Of a DNA stretch of 15,000 nucleotides, positions 1 through 11,481 are shown in pieces (the stretch's first letter is position 1; every line of letters starts with the position of its first letter). The position numbers and the translations under genes were made by a program. The stretch is from Anaeromyces robustus. Lineage: Eukaryota > Neocallimastigomycota > Neocallimastigomycetes > Neocallimastigales > Neocallimastigaceae. The notes below the pieces were generated by a model. It saw only the letters and a list, made by a program, of their open reading frames with translations, ran no database searches and had not been told where the DNA came from. The stretch lies in assembly GCA_002104895.1 (NCBI GenBank), contig MCFG01000155.1, positions 37,501 to 52,500 of the forward strand, in the 5' to 3' direction.

Positions 1-1
1 T

Positions 2-826
2 AATTCTAATAATGATCTTAAAAATAAGAAAAGTAAAGAAGAACTTGATGAAGCCTATGAAAATATTAATATTAGTGGATTTAGTCCAATGACCATTTTT
101 GAAAAGCATATTGTAGATATTAATACTAAAAAACCTATCTATGAAAATTTAACATTTTTATATAAAATTTTTAATCAATGTTTAAAAGATAAAGTAAAAT
201 TAAAAGATTTAGATTATGATACCTATCTTAAATGTTATAAAACTACTATGAATCATACATTAGTCAATGAAGTTTTAAATATTTCAAAAAATTATTTATT
301 AAAAAGTCAAAGTATTGGATTTTTAACCAATGAAGATGATACCATTTTACTTAAGACTTTTGATAATAGTTTTGATGAAGGTAGTAGTGTATGCCATACA
401 GATACTATTAAAAATTATAATGATCCAGAAGAAGTAGAAAATAATATTGGTGAAGAAAATATTTCAAAATATTTTGATGAAAATTTTATAATGTATTATA
501 AACAATTTGATGATTTACCCATGGAAACTATTATTAAATCCATTATAAATGATGAAAATCATAATAATGTAATAGGTAAAGGAATATTAGATATTCTTAA
601 AACTTTAGGATGGATTGAAAAAGGTAAAGAACGTGATGTCAATAATATTTATTACCTTGCAGAAGATATAGATTTACCTGAAGAAAATGAATTTGAAGAA
701 TATTATATGAATGTTAAAGTTTTTAATCAAATTGAAAATAATCATGATGAAGAAGTTTCTTTTTATGGTTTAGATGATGATGATCTAGATACTAATGATG
801 ATATAGATAGATACCAATGTAAATGA
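2..826 (+). CDS. Unidentified protein, 3' part of gene (5' end outside window)
   Basis: The frame is open from the first complete codon of the window, so this is the C-terminal 274 residues of a longer protein; the Met at position 89 follows 29 open in-frame codons and is probably internal. I do not recognise the family. Residues 30-110 are mixed charged/hydrophobic and look helical (Lys/Tyr/Leu-rich). Residues about 170-219 contain a compact segment, including GKGILDILKTLGWIEKG followed by an NNIYYL strand, that could be a winged-helix-like fold; this is a weak inference. The last 50 residues are acidic (Glu/Asp/Asn) and end in an Asp/Asn/Thr/Ile repeat. There is no signal peptide or membrane segment in the visible part. 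The stop is TGA at 824-826, but the repeat continues past it in other frames, so the C-terminus may be recently shortened. Coding potential is supported by sustained non-repetitive codons in an otherwise low-complexity setting. Confidence 0.75.
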   Translation, partial: NSNNDLKNKKSKEELDEAYENINISGFSPMTIFEKHIVDINTKKPIYENLTFLYKIFNQCLKDKVKLKDLDYDTYLKCYKTTMNHTLVNEVLNISKNYLLKSQSIGFLTNEDDTILLKTFDNSFDEGSSVCHTDTIKNYNDPEEVENNIGEENISKYFDENFIMYYKQFDDLPMETIIKSIINDENHNNVIGKGILDILKTLGWIEKGKERDVNNIYYLAEDIDLPEENEFEEYYMNVKVFNQIENNHDEEVSFYGLDDDDLDTNDDIDRYQCK

Positions 827-943
827 TATAGATACTAATGATGATATAAATACTAATGATGATATAGATACCAATAATTATATATAGATATCCATGTAAA
901 TGATATAGATAACAATGGAAATGATATAAATGATACCTCATAA
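776..943 (+). repeat. Degenerate GATATAGATACTAATGAT-type repeat across the gene end
   Basis: An imperfect unit of about 18 bases, encoding Asp-Ile-Asp-Thr-Asn-Asp, recurs from the end of the coding region to 943. A tandem GATA at 806-813 shifts the frame, so the annotated protein ends at 826. The same peptide repeat stays open in the next frame from 810 to a TAG at 885-887, and then in a third frame from 887 to a TAA at 941-943. This is what an expanding coding repeat that has suffered small indels would leave. Confidence 0.7.
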
Positions 944-1020
944 TTATTTTGATACTATTATATAATAATATCTTTATATATAAATATATAAATATATAAA
1001 TATATATATATATATTTTCA

Positions 1021-1053
<33 letters not shown>

Positions 1054-1272
1054 AAAGGTAAATTTAATTTAAAAATAAATAACTATAATGAGTAAAAAAA
1101 AAATTAATATTTTCCTCTTTTATTTGTTATAGTTGCTTATTTTGAATTATTTTTTCTTTTTTTCTTTTCTTTTTTTTTCTTTTTTTTCTTTTTATATTTT
1201 TTATTTTTTTATTTTTTTTCTTTACATTTTATAAATATATAGAAATTTGTTGTTAGAAATAAATATTTTAAA

Positions 1273-1337
1273 AGACCTTATTATTTTTTTTTTTATTTTA
1301 AAAATAAAAAAAAAAGTTTTCAGTTATAATAAGGTCT
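1273..1337. repeat. Inverted repeat, AGACCTTATTA arms
   Basis: Perfect 11-base arms AGACCTTATTA (1273-1283) and TAATAAGGTCT (1327-1337) flank a 43-base centre that itself runs from T-rich to A-rich and can fold on itself. The arms contain the only C/G-bearing words nearby, so this is less likely to be a chance product of composition than the pure A/T hairpins. Confidence 0.6.
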
Positions 1338-1450
1338 ATGAGAATATATATATATATGTATATAAAGAACAAAAGAAAACAAACAATTTTTTTTTTGTTT
1401 TATGTAAATAATTTTAGAAATGTCACCTTTTTTTTTTTTCTTTTCTTTAT

Positions 1451-1528
1451 TTAAAAAGTTTCTTTTATTTTTATTTTTATTTTTATTTTATAATTTATTA
1501 TGAAAATAAAAATAATGAAACTTTATTA
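1451..1528. repeat. Imperfect inverted repeat around AAGTTTC / GAAACTTT
   Basis: About 26 bases on each side pair with a few mismatches and one-base slips; the arms centre on AAAGTTTC near 1456 and GAAACTTT near 1517, followed by T/A-rich extensions. Most of the pairing is A/T, so confidence is modest. Confidence 0.4.
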
Positions 1529-1584
1529 TATATCGAGATGATATTTTAGAAATATTAGTATCAAAATGATTAAAGTCTATCAAA

Positions 1585-1672
1585 AAACAAGGAAAGAAAA
1601 AAAAAAAATATTATATATATATAATATAATATAATATAATATTTTTTCCTTTTTCCCTTGTTTTTTTTTTTG
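1585..1672. repeat. Imperfect inverted repeat, ACAAGGAAAG / CTTTTTCCCTTGT
   Basis: The left arm ACAAGGAAAG plus an A run pairs imperfectly with the right arm CCTTTTTCCCTTGT. The loop is an AT/ATAAT run (about 1609-1640). It is the third foldback in a row in this intergenic stretch. Confidence 0.45.
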
Positions 1673-1982
1673 TATATATAATATAAACAAATAACGATAA
1701 AAATATTATGAAAATTATATCTTTTTATAAGATATTATACCATAAAAAAAACAATGAATAAATTATAATATTTTATTAAACCATAATTAGTTTAATAATA
1801 ATAATAATAGAATAGAATAAAATAAATATTGTATAATTATAAATTTAAATAATTTTTTAACTTAAATTTATAATTTATATTTTTTTTAAAAATTAATAAT
1901 ATAAAAAAAAAAAAAAAAAAAATAAAATAAAATAAAATATTATTTAAAGTATATATATATATATATATATATTTTTAATTTT

Positions 1983-2207
1983 ATTGGGTAAAGTATTACA
2001 ACAAATTTTTTTTATCAACGGTAAAAATTATATAGGTTATATAAATGTAAATGGAAACTAGTTTAAAAAAAAAAAAAAACATTATTTTTTATTTATCAAT
2101 CATTTTTTTCAAAATGATACATATTTTGCCTTTCGTAAATATATATATATATATAATTTGTTTTTTTTTTTTTTTTAAAGAACTTGTTGTTGTAATTATT
2201 ACCCAAT
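1983..2207. repeat. 225-bp foldback or MITE-like element with ATTGGGTAA termini
   Basis: The left end ATTGGGTAA-agt-ATTACAACAA (1983-2004) is inverted at the right end as TTGTTGTAAT-ta-TTACCCAAT (2187-2207). Nineteen bases per arm match, interrupted by 3 versus 2 bases. The interior has no coding capacity. Terminal inverted repeats with a short non-coding interior resemble a miniature inverted-repeat element, but I see no convincing target-site duplication in the A/T-rich flanks. Confidence 0.45.
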
Positions 2208-2746
2208 CTAAAAAGCTATAGTATATATGGCATAAGGAATAAAAATGTAATAATATATATGATTAATTACTTTTTATATATATAATATGAAAATATTTGT
2301 GGCTTCAACATATATTTATAATAAAATATTATAAAAAATTTTATTAAAAAAAAACTTTGTAAAATGTAGGATATAGAAAAAATCAAAAATTGTGAAACCT
2401 ATATAAAATTATATGAAGTTGTTGTTATATGTAATTTCCCCAAAGAACTTTGAAAAAAAAAAAAAAAAAAAGTATATATATATGTAAATATATAAATATC
2501 AGTGATTTGATAAAAAAAAAAAGAAGATTTAGTTAAATTATTTTAAAAATTATAAAACTTAAGTATATTAATATTGTAAGAAAATCTTTTATTTATTTAA
2601 TATTTTATTTTAAATATATAATTATTTTTTTATATGTATTTTATATTATAATGTATTACATAATTAATATTATTTTTTAAATATTTTATTATTTAAAAAA
2701 AAATTGTAAAATTTTAAAATGTAAACTTGAAAAATATTTAATAATA

Positions 2747-2765
2747 TTTTTTTTTTTTTTTTTTT
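2747..2765 (+). promoter_or_regulatory. Poly(dT) tract upstream of the BioY gene start
   Basis: An uninterrupted run of 19 T lies 36 bases before the ATG at 2802. Poly(dA:dT) tracts are known to disfavour nucleosomes and often mark fungal promoters. This genome has many such runs, so a promoter role here is inferred from position only. Confidence 0.3.
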
Positions 2766-2801
2766 AAATTTAATAATGAATATTTTTTTAAGAAAGTCAT
2801 T

Positions 2802-4170
<1,369 letters not shown>

Positions 4171-4664
4171 AAAAAAAGAGGAAACAATAATAAAACTAGA
4201 CATATTGTAGAAGTTTTTATTAAATTTTAAAAATTTTGTTATGGGTTTTTTTTTTTTTTTTTTTTTTTTTTAAGAAAATATCAGTTTTATTTTATAAATA
4301 AAAATCTAATATAGAAATAAAAAATACAAAAATAAAAATAAAAATAGTATAATTTTTCATTTTTTATAAATTAGGCGTATTAAAACCATATTTAACTACT
4401 ATTTTTTGAGTGTTTTTTTTTTTTTTTTTTTTTTTTTTCCTTTTTTCTTTTATTATAAAATATAAATATAGATTAATATAATGTATATAAAAAATTAAAA
4501 CATTAGACATTGGTAAAGCTTTTATAACATTACCTTTTTCTGAGTTCAAGAAAGTTATTGAAAATTAGAACATATTATATAGTTATTTTGATATTTTTTT
4601 TTCTATAATATTTTTAAAAAATAATTATTAATAATTTATATAAAATTTTATATAAAATTTATAT
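4171..4664. other. Non-coding spacer
   Basis: A/T-rich sequence with T runs at about 4245-4271 and 4415-4438. A short open frame on the minus strand (4364-4549) is mostly a Lys run from the T tract and is not a gene. The piece at 4499-4555 has a slightly more mixed base content but no recognisable product. Confidence 0.5.
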
Positions 4665-5340
4665 GAAATAAAATAAAATAAAATAAAATAAAATAAAATA
4701 AAATAAAATAAAATAAAATAAAATAAATAGTAAAGTAAAATATATAAATAAAATATATAATGAACTATATAGAAATAAAATAAAATAAAATAAATAGTAA
4801 AGTAAAATATATAAGTAAAATATATAATGAACTATATAGAAATAAAATAAAATAAAATAAATAGTAAAGTAAAATATATAATGAACTATATAGAAATAAA
4901 ATATAATAAAATAAATAGTAAGGAAATAAAATAAAATAAAATAAATAGTAAAGTAAAATATATAATGAACTATATAGAAATAAAATAAAATAAAATAAAT
5001 AATAAAGTAAAATATATAATGAACTATATAGAAATAAAATAAAATAAATAGTAAAGTAAAATATATAATGAACTATATAGAAATATAATAAAATAAATAG
5101 TAAGGTAAAATATATAATGAACTATATAGAAATAAAATAAAATAAAATAAATAGTAAAGTAAAATATATAAATAAAATATATAATGAACTATATAGAAAT
5201 AAAATAAAATAAAATAAATAGTAAAGTAAAATATATAAGTAAAATATATAATGAACTATATAGAAATAAAATAAAATAAAATAAATAGTAAAGTAAAATA
5301 TATAATGAACTATATAGAAATAAAATATAATAAAATATAA
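4665..5340. repeat. Minisatellite, about 49-67 bp unit, 10 copies of a TGAACTATATAGAAAT core
   Basis: It begins with an (AAAAT)n run, then alternates AATAGTAAAGTAAAATATATAA and TGAACTATATAGAAAT blocks. The core starts at 4761, 4828, 4882, 4966, 5020, 5069, 5118, 5185, 5252 and 5306; spacings are 67, 54, 84, 54, 49, 49, 67, 67 and 54. Segment 4706-4913 is repeated without a mismatch at 5130-5337 (208 bp, offset 424), so part of the array was duplicated as a block. Units lack the short-repeat/unique-spacer structure of CRISPR and encode nothing. Confidence 0.95.
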
Positions 5341-5718
5341 TAATTAATTTTAATTATATAAAAAATTAATTATTATGTTATTTATAAAGAAAAAAAAAGT
5401 TTTTAATTATATAGTCATTTTAATTTATTTAATGTATAATTTAATATTTAATTATATATTTCTATTTCTATTTATTATATATTAATATTATCCTGTTTGT
5501 AATTTACAATTAGATAGAATAAAATATATAATAATATTAAAAATTATGAAAAATATAGAAAAAAGTATTTTATAAATATTTATTAAATTTATTAATATAC
5601 TTTACAATCATATAATTATTATAGTTTATTTATTTCATTAGAAAGGTATAGTAATTTAGTAATATATAGTATATATAATATTAATTAATTTTTTTTATTA
5701 ATAATATATGCATAAAAA

Positions 5719-5775
<57 letters not shown>
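5719..5775. repeat. (ATT)n microsatellite
   Basis: About 18 uninterrupted ATT/TTA trinucleotides, flanked by AT-only sequence. It is intergenic and not in any credible reading frame. Confidence 0.95.
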
Positions 5776-5780
<5 letters not shown>

Positions 5781-5926
5781 AATAATTAATTAATAATTAT
5801 ATATATAATTATTAATTTATAGGTTAAGATAGGTATATCATAATAATATCATATATTTAAAATGTAACATCATTTATGATAATAAAATATTTTATAATAA
5901 TTAAAATGTAAATATTAAAATATTAA

Positions 5927-5956
5927 TAATTATATTTAAAATTTTAAATATAATTA
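5927..5956. repeat. Perfect 30-bp AT palindrome
   Basis: The sequence from 5927 to 5941 is the exact reverse complement of 5942-5956, with no spacer; the centre is TTTAAAATTTTAAA. The wider surroundings (about 5910-5975) continue imperfectly in the same symmetry. Confidence 0.8.
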
Positions 5957-7146
5957 GTATTTTTAAAAATATTTTAAATTGTACTACTTTTTTAAAGCTT
6001 CCCCACTTTAATTTCAGATTTTTTTTAATATATAAATAAAATATAAATAAAAAAATATATATTATTTAGTATTATAATAAAAAAATAATAAAAAATAAAG
6101 AATATACTCTTAATAAAAAATATTAATATAAATTATGTTTCCTTTTTTTTTTTTAATTTTAGTTTACTTAGTTAATAATTATTGATATAACATTATTATA
6201 AACCTATTATAAAAAAGTCATTTAAAAATACTTTTAAAATATAAAATCATGTTCAAGTAAAAACTTTTCAGTTTTATAAGAGCAAATAAATATATATTAT
6301 CATTAAATATAATAATTTAATGATTTGTTATTGTTAATAATAATAAACATTAATTTTGTATTATTAATGTATGGATTTATTTAAAATAGTGTTAATATTA
6401 TTATGTAAAAAAAAAATAGAACTACAAGTTTAAACATTAAACATTTTTATATTTTCAATAATTAACCAATATTTTATTGAATATTTATTCATATATTCAT
6501 TTATTTTATATAACATATAACATAAAACAAATAATTTTAATAATATACTTTAACTTTTTAATAAAATTAAAAATAATAAATAAATAATATTATTAATATT
6601 TATAATAATATAATTATTATTATTTTTAATTAAAAAACTCTAAAAATTCATTTAAAAAGTATTATAAATAAAATTCTTGTGAACTGTCAACTTTTATATT
6701 TATATTTTTATATATTTTTTTTAAAAAAAAAAAACAAACCATTTTTTAAAAAATCTTTTTAGTAATAAATTTTTCCGCAATATATTAATATGATATATTA
6801 ATATATTAATAATATATGACATTAATATATTTAAAATGTATTACAAAAAAATTTATATTCATTCCGAGATTTGTTTAATTTTTTTAATTAATTTATTTTA
6901 TATGATGAAATTTAAAAAAATTTCTGTATTTTTATAAAAAAAATTTTTTTCTGTATTTTTTTTTTTAAATTGCCAAAATACACAAGAAAATTTTTTAGTT
7001 AAAACGCCATAAAAACCATACATTATTAGGAAGCGATAAAGAAGAATAAAATTGAAAAAATAAAGAAAATAAAATTAATACTAATATATTACAATTTAAT
7101 TTACTTTTATATATAGCTGAATATGTATTATATATTAATTAAAAAC

Positions 7147-7245
7147 TTTAGTATTTTAAATCTATATTATATAATATTTATGTGATTTTTATAAATTAAA
7201 GAAATTTAGTATCTTAAAATCTATATTATATATTTATGTGATTTT
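7147..7245. repeat. Imperfect tandem duplication, 58-bp offset
   Basis: TTTAGTATTTTAAATCTATA at 7147 recurs with small changes from 7205. Both copies continue with TTATAT-type sequence and then TTTATGTGATTTT. A local slip duplication with a few indels explains it. Confidence 0.65.
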
Positions 7246-8249
7246 ATTAATAAATAATTTTAAGTATATATAATATATTTATTATTTTTTATTATATAAG
7301 TAAAAATAGTAATGTATAAAAATAATAGTTATATATTTGAATATATTACTATTATTTTAAGAAAACTACTAAAAAATAAATAAATAATTATTATTCTTTT
7401 TTTTTTTTCTTTTTTTTGAATAGTTAATAATAATAATTATATAATATAATATTTGTATTTTTGTGCTTTGTGCAATTACAGGGTCTTTTTTTATTATATT
7501 TTTTTTTATTTATTTAATTTTTTATTTATTTAATTTCATTGTTTTAATGTTTTTAAAAGTAAAGAAAAAAATAAGGTTTTACAAACTTTTCAAAATTTTA
7601 ATGTTATCCTATTGGCTGAAATAAATCAAATAATTTATTTTTATTTTTTTATTTTTTATTTTTTAATTTTTTTAAAAAAAACAAACAATCGGTAAAATTA
7701 ACTTAACACACACAACTTCATCAATAATAAATTAATTAATTAATTTTGCCAAATATTAAGAACACTTTTTTACTTAACATTTAGTTATTTTTATTTTATT
7801 TTTTATTTTATTTTTTATTAAATATATATCACAAGATTATTTTACAGATATATATTAATGTTATTAAAAAAAAAAAAAAGTGGACAATTTAATTATTCAT
7901 TAATTGTTATTTTTTATTAAATAATATATGATTAGTATATTATTTATTATATATTATTAAAATAATTATTATATATTAATATATATTATTATATATTATT
8001 CATGCCTTTTTTTTTTTTTATTATTTTATTATTTATATATATGTATATTTTGATGTTACAGATTCATTATATTAATTCATATATTAATTTTTATATATTT
8101 TTAGGTTATTTTTTATTTTTTGATCAAGTTCTTTAGTTTATTATGTGTATTAAAAAATAAATTAATAATAATCATTCATTATATTATTCATACCTTTTTT
8201 ACTAATAAATTTATATTATAAAGAATTAATTTGGATTTCTTTCTTTCTT

Positions 8250-8285
<36 letters not shown>

Positions 8286-8553
8286 AGAACATAAATAATG
8301 GCGTTATTATTTTTTATGATTTAAATGGACTATATTATTAATATAAGAGTTAAAAAAATAAAGAAAAAGAAAAGTAATAATCCATATCGGAATTGAAATT
8401 TACTTTAATTTGTTGTACTAATATAATTTTTTTTAATAATTAGTTTTTTTGTGTATACTTTTTTTTTTTTGTTTATGTATTTTACTATAAAGAAATTACT
8501 GGAAAAAGTAGCCATTTATTTATTACTTTTATTGATGATGTAAGGTAAAATTG

Positions 8554-8590
8554 TTCTTTTTCCGTTATTATAAAATTAACGGAAGAAGAA
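8554..8590. repeat. Hairpin, TTCTTTTTCCGTTA / TAACGGAAGAAGAA
   Basis: Fourteen-base arms with one mismatch and a 9-base loop (8568-8576). The stem contains CCG/CGG, rare in this region, so the pairing is unlikely to follow from A/T bias alone. Confidence 0.6.
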
Positions 8591-8759
8591 ATAGATTTCC
8601 GACAAACAAACCAGAAAACAAATTAAACAAAATTATTAGAAACTTTTACTCTTTTTACTAATAAAGGAAATAATAAAAGTTTATTTTTTTTTTTATGAAA
8701 AAATAAAATTTAACTTTTTTAATTAAACGAAAATAAAATTTTTATAAAAAAATGTAATG

Positions 8760-8777
8760 TGACATGACATCATGTGA
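8760..8777. promoter_or_regulatory. Quasi-palindrome TGACATGACATCATGTGA
   Basis: The arms TGACATGA and TCATGTGA pair at 7 of 8 positions around a central CA. It resembles a binding site for a dimeric transcription factor (TGACATCA and CATGTGA sub-words), but no gene starts nearby, so the call rests on symmetry alone. Confidence 0.25.
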
Positions 8778-8881
8778 TTGATATTGGTCATATGATTCGA
8801 TTTTATTAATAATTATCGGGATTCTTTGATAATTAATAAATGAATGAAAAAAATAGAAAATAAATAAATAATAGTTTTTTT

Positions 8882-8909
8882 TACATATCAGTAGAATTGT
8901 TGATATGTA
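8882..8909. repeat. Hairpin, TACATATCA / TGATATGTA
   Basis: Perfect 9-base arms with a 10-base loop GTAGAATTGT. ATATCA or TGATAT words recur about eight times between 8780 and 9150, so this may be one piece of a decayed repeated sequence. Confidence 0.5.
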
Positions 8910-9221
8910 TAATATCAAATTTATTTTATTTATTTATTATTATAATTAATAATTTTTATTTATTTTTTATTATATTTTATTATGATGCCTTTCTTTTTTT
9001 TTTTTATTAGATTTTTTCAGTGATATGTCTATCAACAGTAGATAACCTATTTTTTTGGTAATCAAAAATTTTTTTTAGTGATATTAAACTAATAAACCTT
9101 ACCATATCAACATTTTATTTAGTATGTTATCATATCATAACTAAAAATTTAATATGATTTAATATAATTTGTCTTTATAATTAAACTGATAAAAAATAAT
9201 TTTTTTTTTATCAATTAATAT

Positions 9222-9302
9222 TTATTTAATATTTATTTATTCATTCATTTATTTATTTATTAATTTATTTTATTTATTAATTTATTTTATTTATTTATTT
9301 TT
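9222..9302. repeat. Imperfect (TTTA)n microsatellite
   Basis: TTTA units interrupted by TTCA and TTAA variants. It is the reverse orientation of the TAAA arrays at 3897 and 9952. Confidence 0.85.
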
Positions 9303-9951
9303 TTTCATTTAACATTATTCTTAAATAATGTATTGTTTATAATATAATAAAAATATATTATAATATATTAATATGTTGATTTAAATATATTTGTATATTT
9401 ATTAGTCATATATTATCATTATAAATATTTATATATATTTCTATATTAATGAATATAATACAATATATATACATATATATTAATTATATATTAATCAATA
9501 TTATTATTCATATAAAACGGAAAGGTTAAAAATAAAATAAAATAAAAAATAAACAATTTTTTGCAATAATAATTTTATAAATTTTTTTTTATATTAATTA
9601 TTTAATCTTTGTTCCAAAAAATTCCGTTTCATTATTAATTTATGTACATTAATGTAATACATTATTGCTACAATGTTTACAATGTTACACAACTAAAAAA
9701 TTTAGTTTGATATAAATAAATCAAAAAAAAACCCTGTTTTTTAATTTTTTTTTTTAATTATAATAATTTTTTATATGTCAATAAGTTAATTTATCAATTT
9801 TAACCAATATATAAAGAAAAAAAGCAAAAACAAATTTTTATTTTTTTTTTTTTTTTTAAAAAAAATTATATATATTAAATTATATTAAATATTAAATAAA
9901 TAATATTAAATAATAATACACATAAAAATAACAATAACAATTGCAATAATT

Positions 9952-9954
9952 TAA

Positions 9955-9997
<43 letters not shown>

Positions 9998-10017
9998 ATA
10001 TATAAATAATAAATATA

Positions 10018-10084
<67 letters not shown>

Positions 10085-10156
10085 ATTAATTAAATAATTA
10101 AATAATTAAATAATTAAATTAAATAAATAAAATTATTAAATTAAATAAATAAATAA
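9952..10156. repeat. (TAAA)n array followed by TTAAATAA repeats
   Basis: Pure TAAA copies run from 9952 to 10000, are broken by TATAAATAATAAATATATAA, and resume to about 10084. An 8-base TTAAATAA-type array and a short TAAA tail follow to 10156. It is the same motif class as the array at the BioY stop but is not beside a gene end. Confidence 0.95.
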
Positions 10157-11200
10157 GATCTACAGAATTACTAAGTAAAAAAAAAAAAGGTAAAAATCTA
10201 AATAGTATAAGAATATATAATTATAATTTATAAAAAGCAGAAAAAAATAATATAAAATAATATAAAATAATATAAAATAAATATTAATATTTAATAATAA
10301 TATTTATATAATTATATACTTACATATAATAATAATTAAATAAATAATTGTTATTTAACCTCAAATCTGTAATTTTAAAAATTACCACATTCTACACAAA
10401 ATAGAAAAAAAAAATTTTTTTTTTAAATTAATTTTTTATATTATAAATCAAATCTTAAAAAAATTTATACAAAAAGGTAAATAAAAAAAAAAAGATTTAA
10501 TTTATATTTAATATAAATATATATTGTAATACATTGTAATATAATATATGAAATATAAAATATATATTTTTAATATGCATAAATTTTATTATTCCATAAA
10601 AAAAAAAAAAAAATTTTTTTTTTTTAAAATATACAAAAAAAAAAAAAAAAAAAAAAAAAAATTATAGAAACAATATAAAAGAAATAAAAAAGTTGAATTT
10701 TTTTTTTTTTGACATTTACAATTTAAAAATAAAAAAAAATAATAATAATATTTTGAATAATAAATTATAAAAAAAATAAAAGAAATATATATAATATTTT
10801 ATAAAATTATTATATATATATAATAAAAGTAAAAATAAAAAAAATAAAAATTTTAAATCAATTAAATAATAATAATAATAATAATAATAGATATACAAAA
10901 TGAGAAATAGTAAATGTAATTATTAAAAGATTTAATTATATATTTTAAATTTAAATAATAAAAAAAAGTAAAAAGAATTAATATATTTGAAAAGAATAAT
11001 AAAAATAATGAAAAAAAGAATAATAAATAATAATAATGATAATAATAATAATAATAATAATAATTTTTTTTTTATATAAATATCTTTATTATATATCAAA
11101 ATATTAAATAATGTTAAAATAAAAAGTTTTTATAATGTCAATATATACTAAAATAAAATTTTATTTTTTTATTATAAATTAAAATTTAGTACATATACCA
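10157..11200. other. Upstream region of the pyruvate kinase gene
   Basis: A/T-rich, with a 10-base TAATATAAAA repeat at about 10248-10279, A runs around 10600-10615 and 10637-10660, and AAT runs near 10868-10890 and 11038-11063. Two short upstream frames precede the gene: ATG at 11111 (three codons) and ATG at 11135 (15 codons, stop at 11180, in frame with the main start). Whether they lie in the transcript is unknown. No distinct TATA box can be told from background. Confidence 0.45.
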
Positions 11201-11450
11201 ATGAATAGTTTAAGTAGTAAGAAAAGTGGAAACAGTCTTCACCTTAGTGAAATTAATGATATGGATCTTTTTGAACTTGATAGAAGAACTAGAAAAACAA
11301 AAATTGTAGCTACCCTTGGTCCAGCTTCTAGAGATAAAATTAGAGAATTAATTATTGCTGGTAAATATAAATAAATATATATTTAATATATTATATAATT
11401 AAGATTTAATATATTATTATTATTTTTTATTTTAAAATATTTTATTCAAA

Positions 11451-11481
<31 letters not shown>

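Larger units (their letters stand above)
944..2801. other. Intergenic region with A/T tracts and foldbacks
   Basis: No open frame or RNA gene that I can support. The region holds long A or T runs (for example near 1023-1056, 1903-1921 and 2747-2765), AT dinucleotide runs, and four inverted repeats listed separately. The 3' UTR of the upstream gene and the promoter of the ubiquitin-like/BioY gene must lie here, but no polyadenylation site or TATA element can be singled out in this composition. Confidence 0.6.
5341..9950. other. Long gene-poor A/T-rich region
   Basis: I find no protein gene, tRNA or rRNA here on either strand; no frame stays open with non-repetitive codons. It is built of A/T tracts, AT palindromes, trinucleotide and tetranucleotide runs and scattered short duplications. 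Slightly more mixed composition appears near 6960-7060, 7450-7480, 7590-7730 and above all 8540-9180, where several small hairpins sit. Function, if any, is not visible. Confidence 0.55.

Noticed and set aside
4364-4549. Minus-strand open frame of 61 codons
   Set aside because: More than a quarter of it is a Lys/Arg run from a T tract, the rest has no family features, and no exon partner is visible.
4706-5340. CRISPR array
   Set aside because: Repeats are adjacent variants of one AT-rich unit without unique spacers, and the genome is eukaryotic.
10716-10898. Minus-strand open frame of 60 codons
   Set aside because: Almost entirely Tyr, Phe, Leu and Ile from A/T runs; typical of random translation of this composition.
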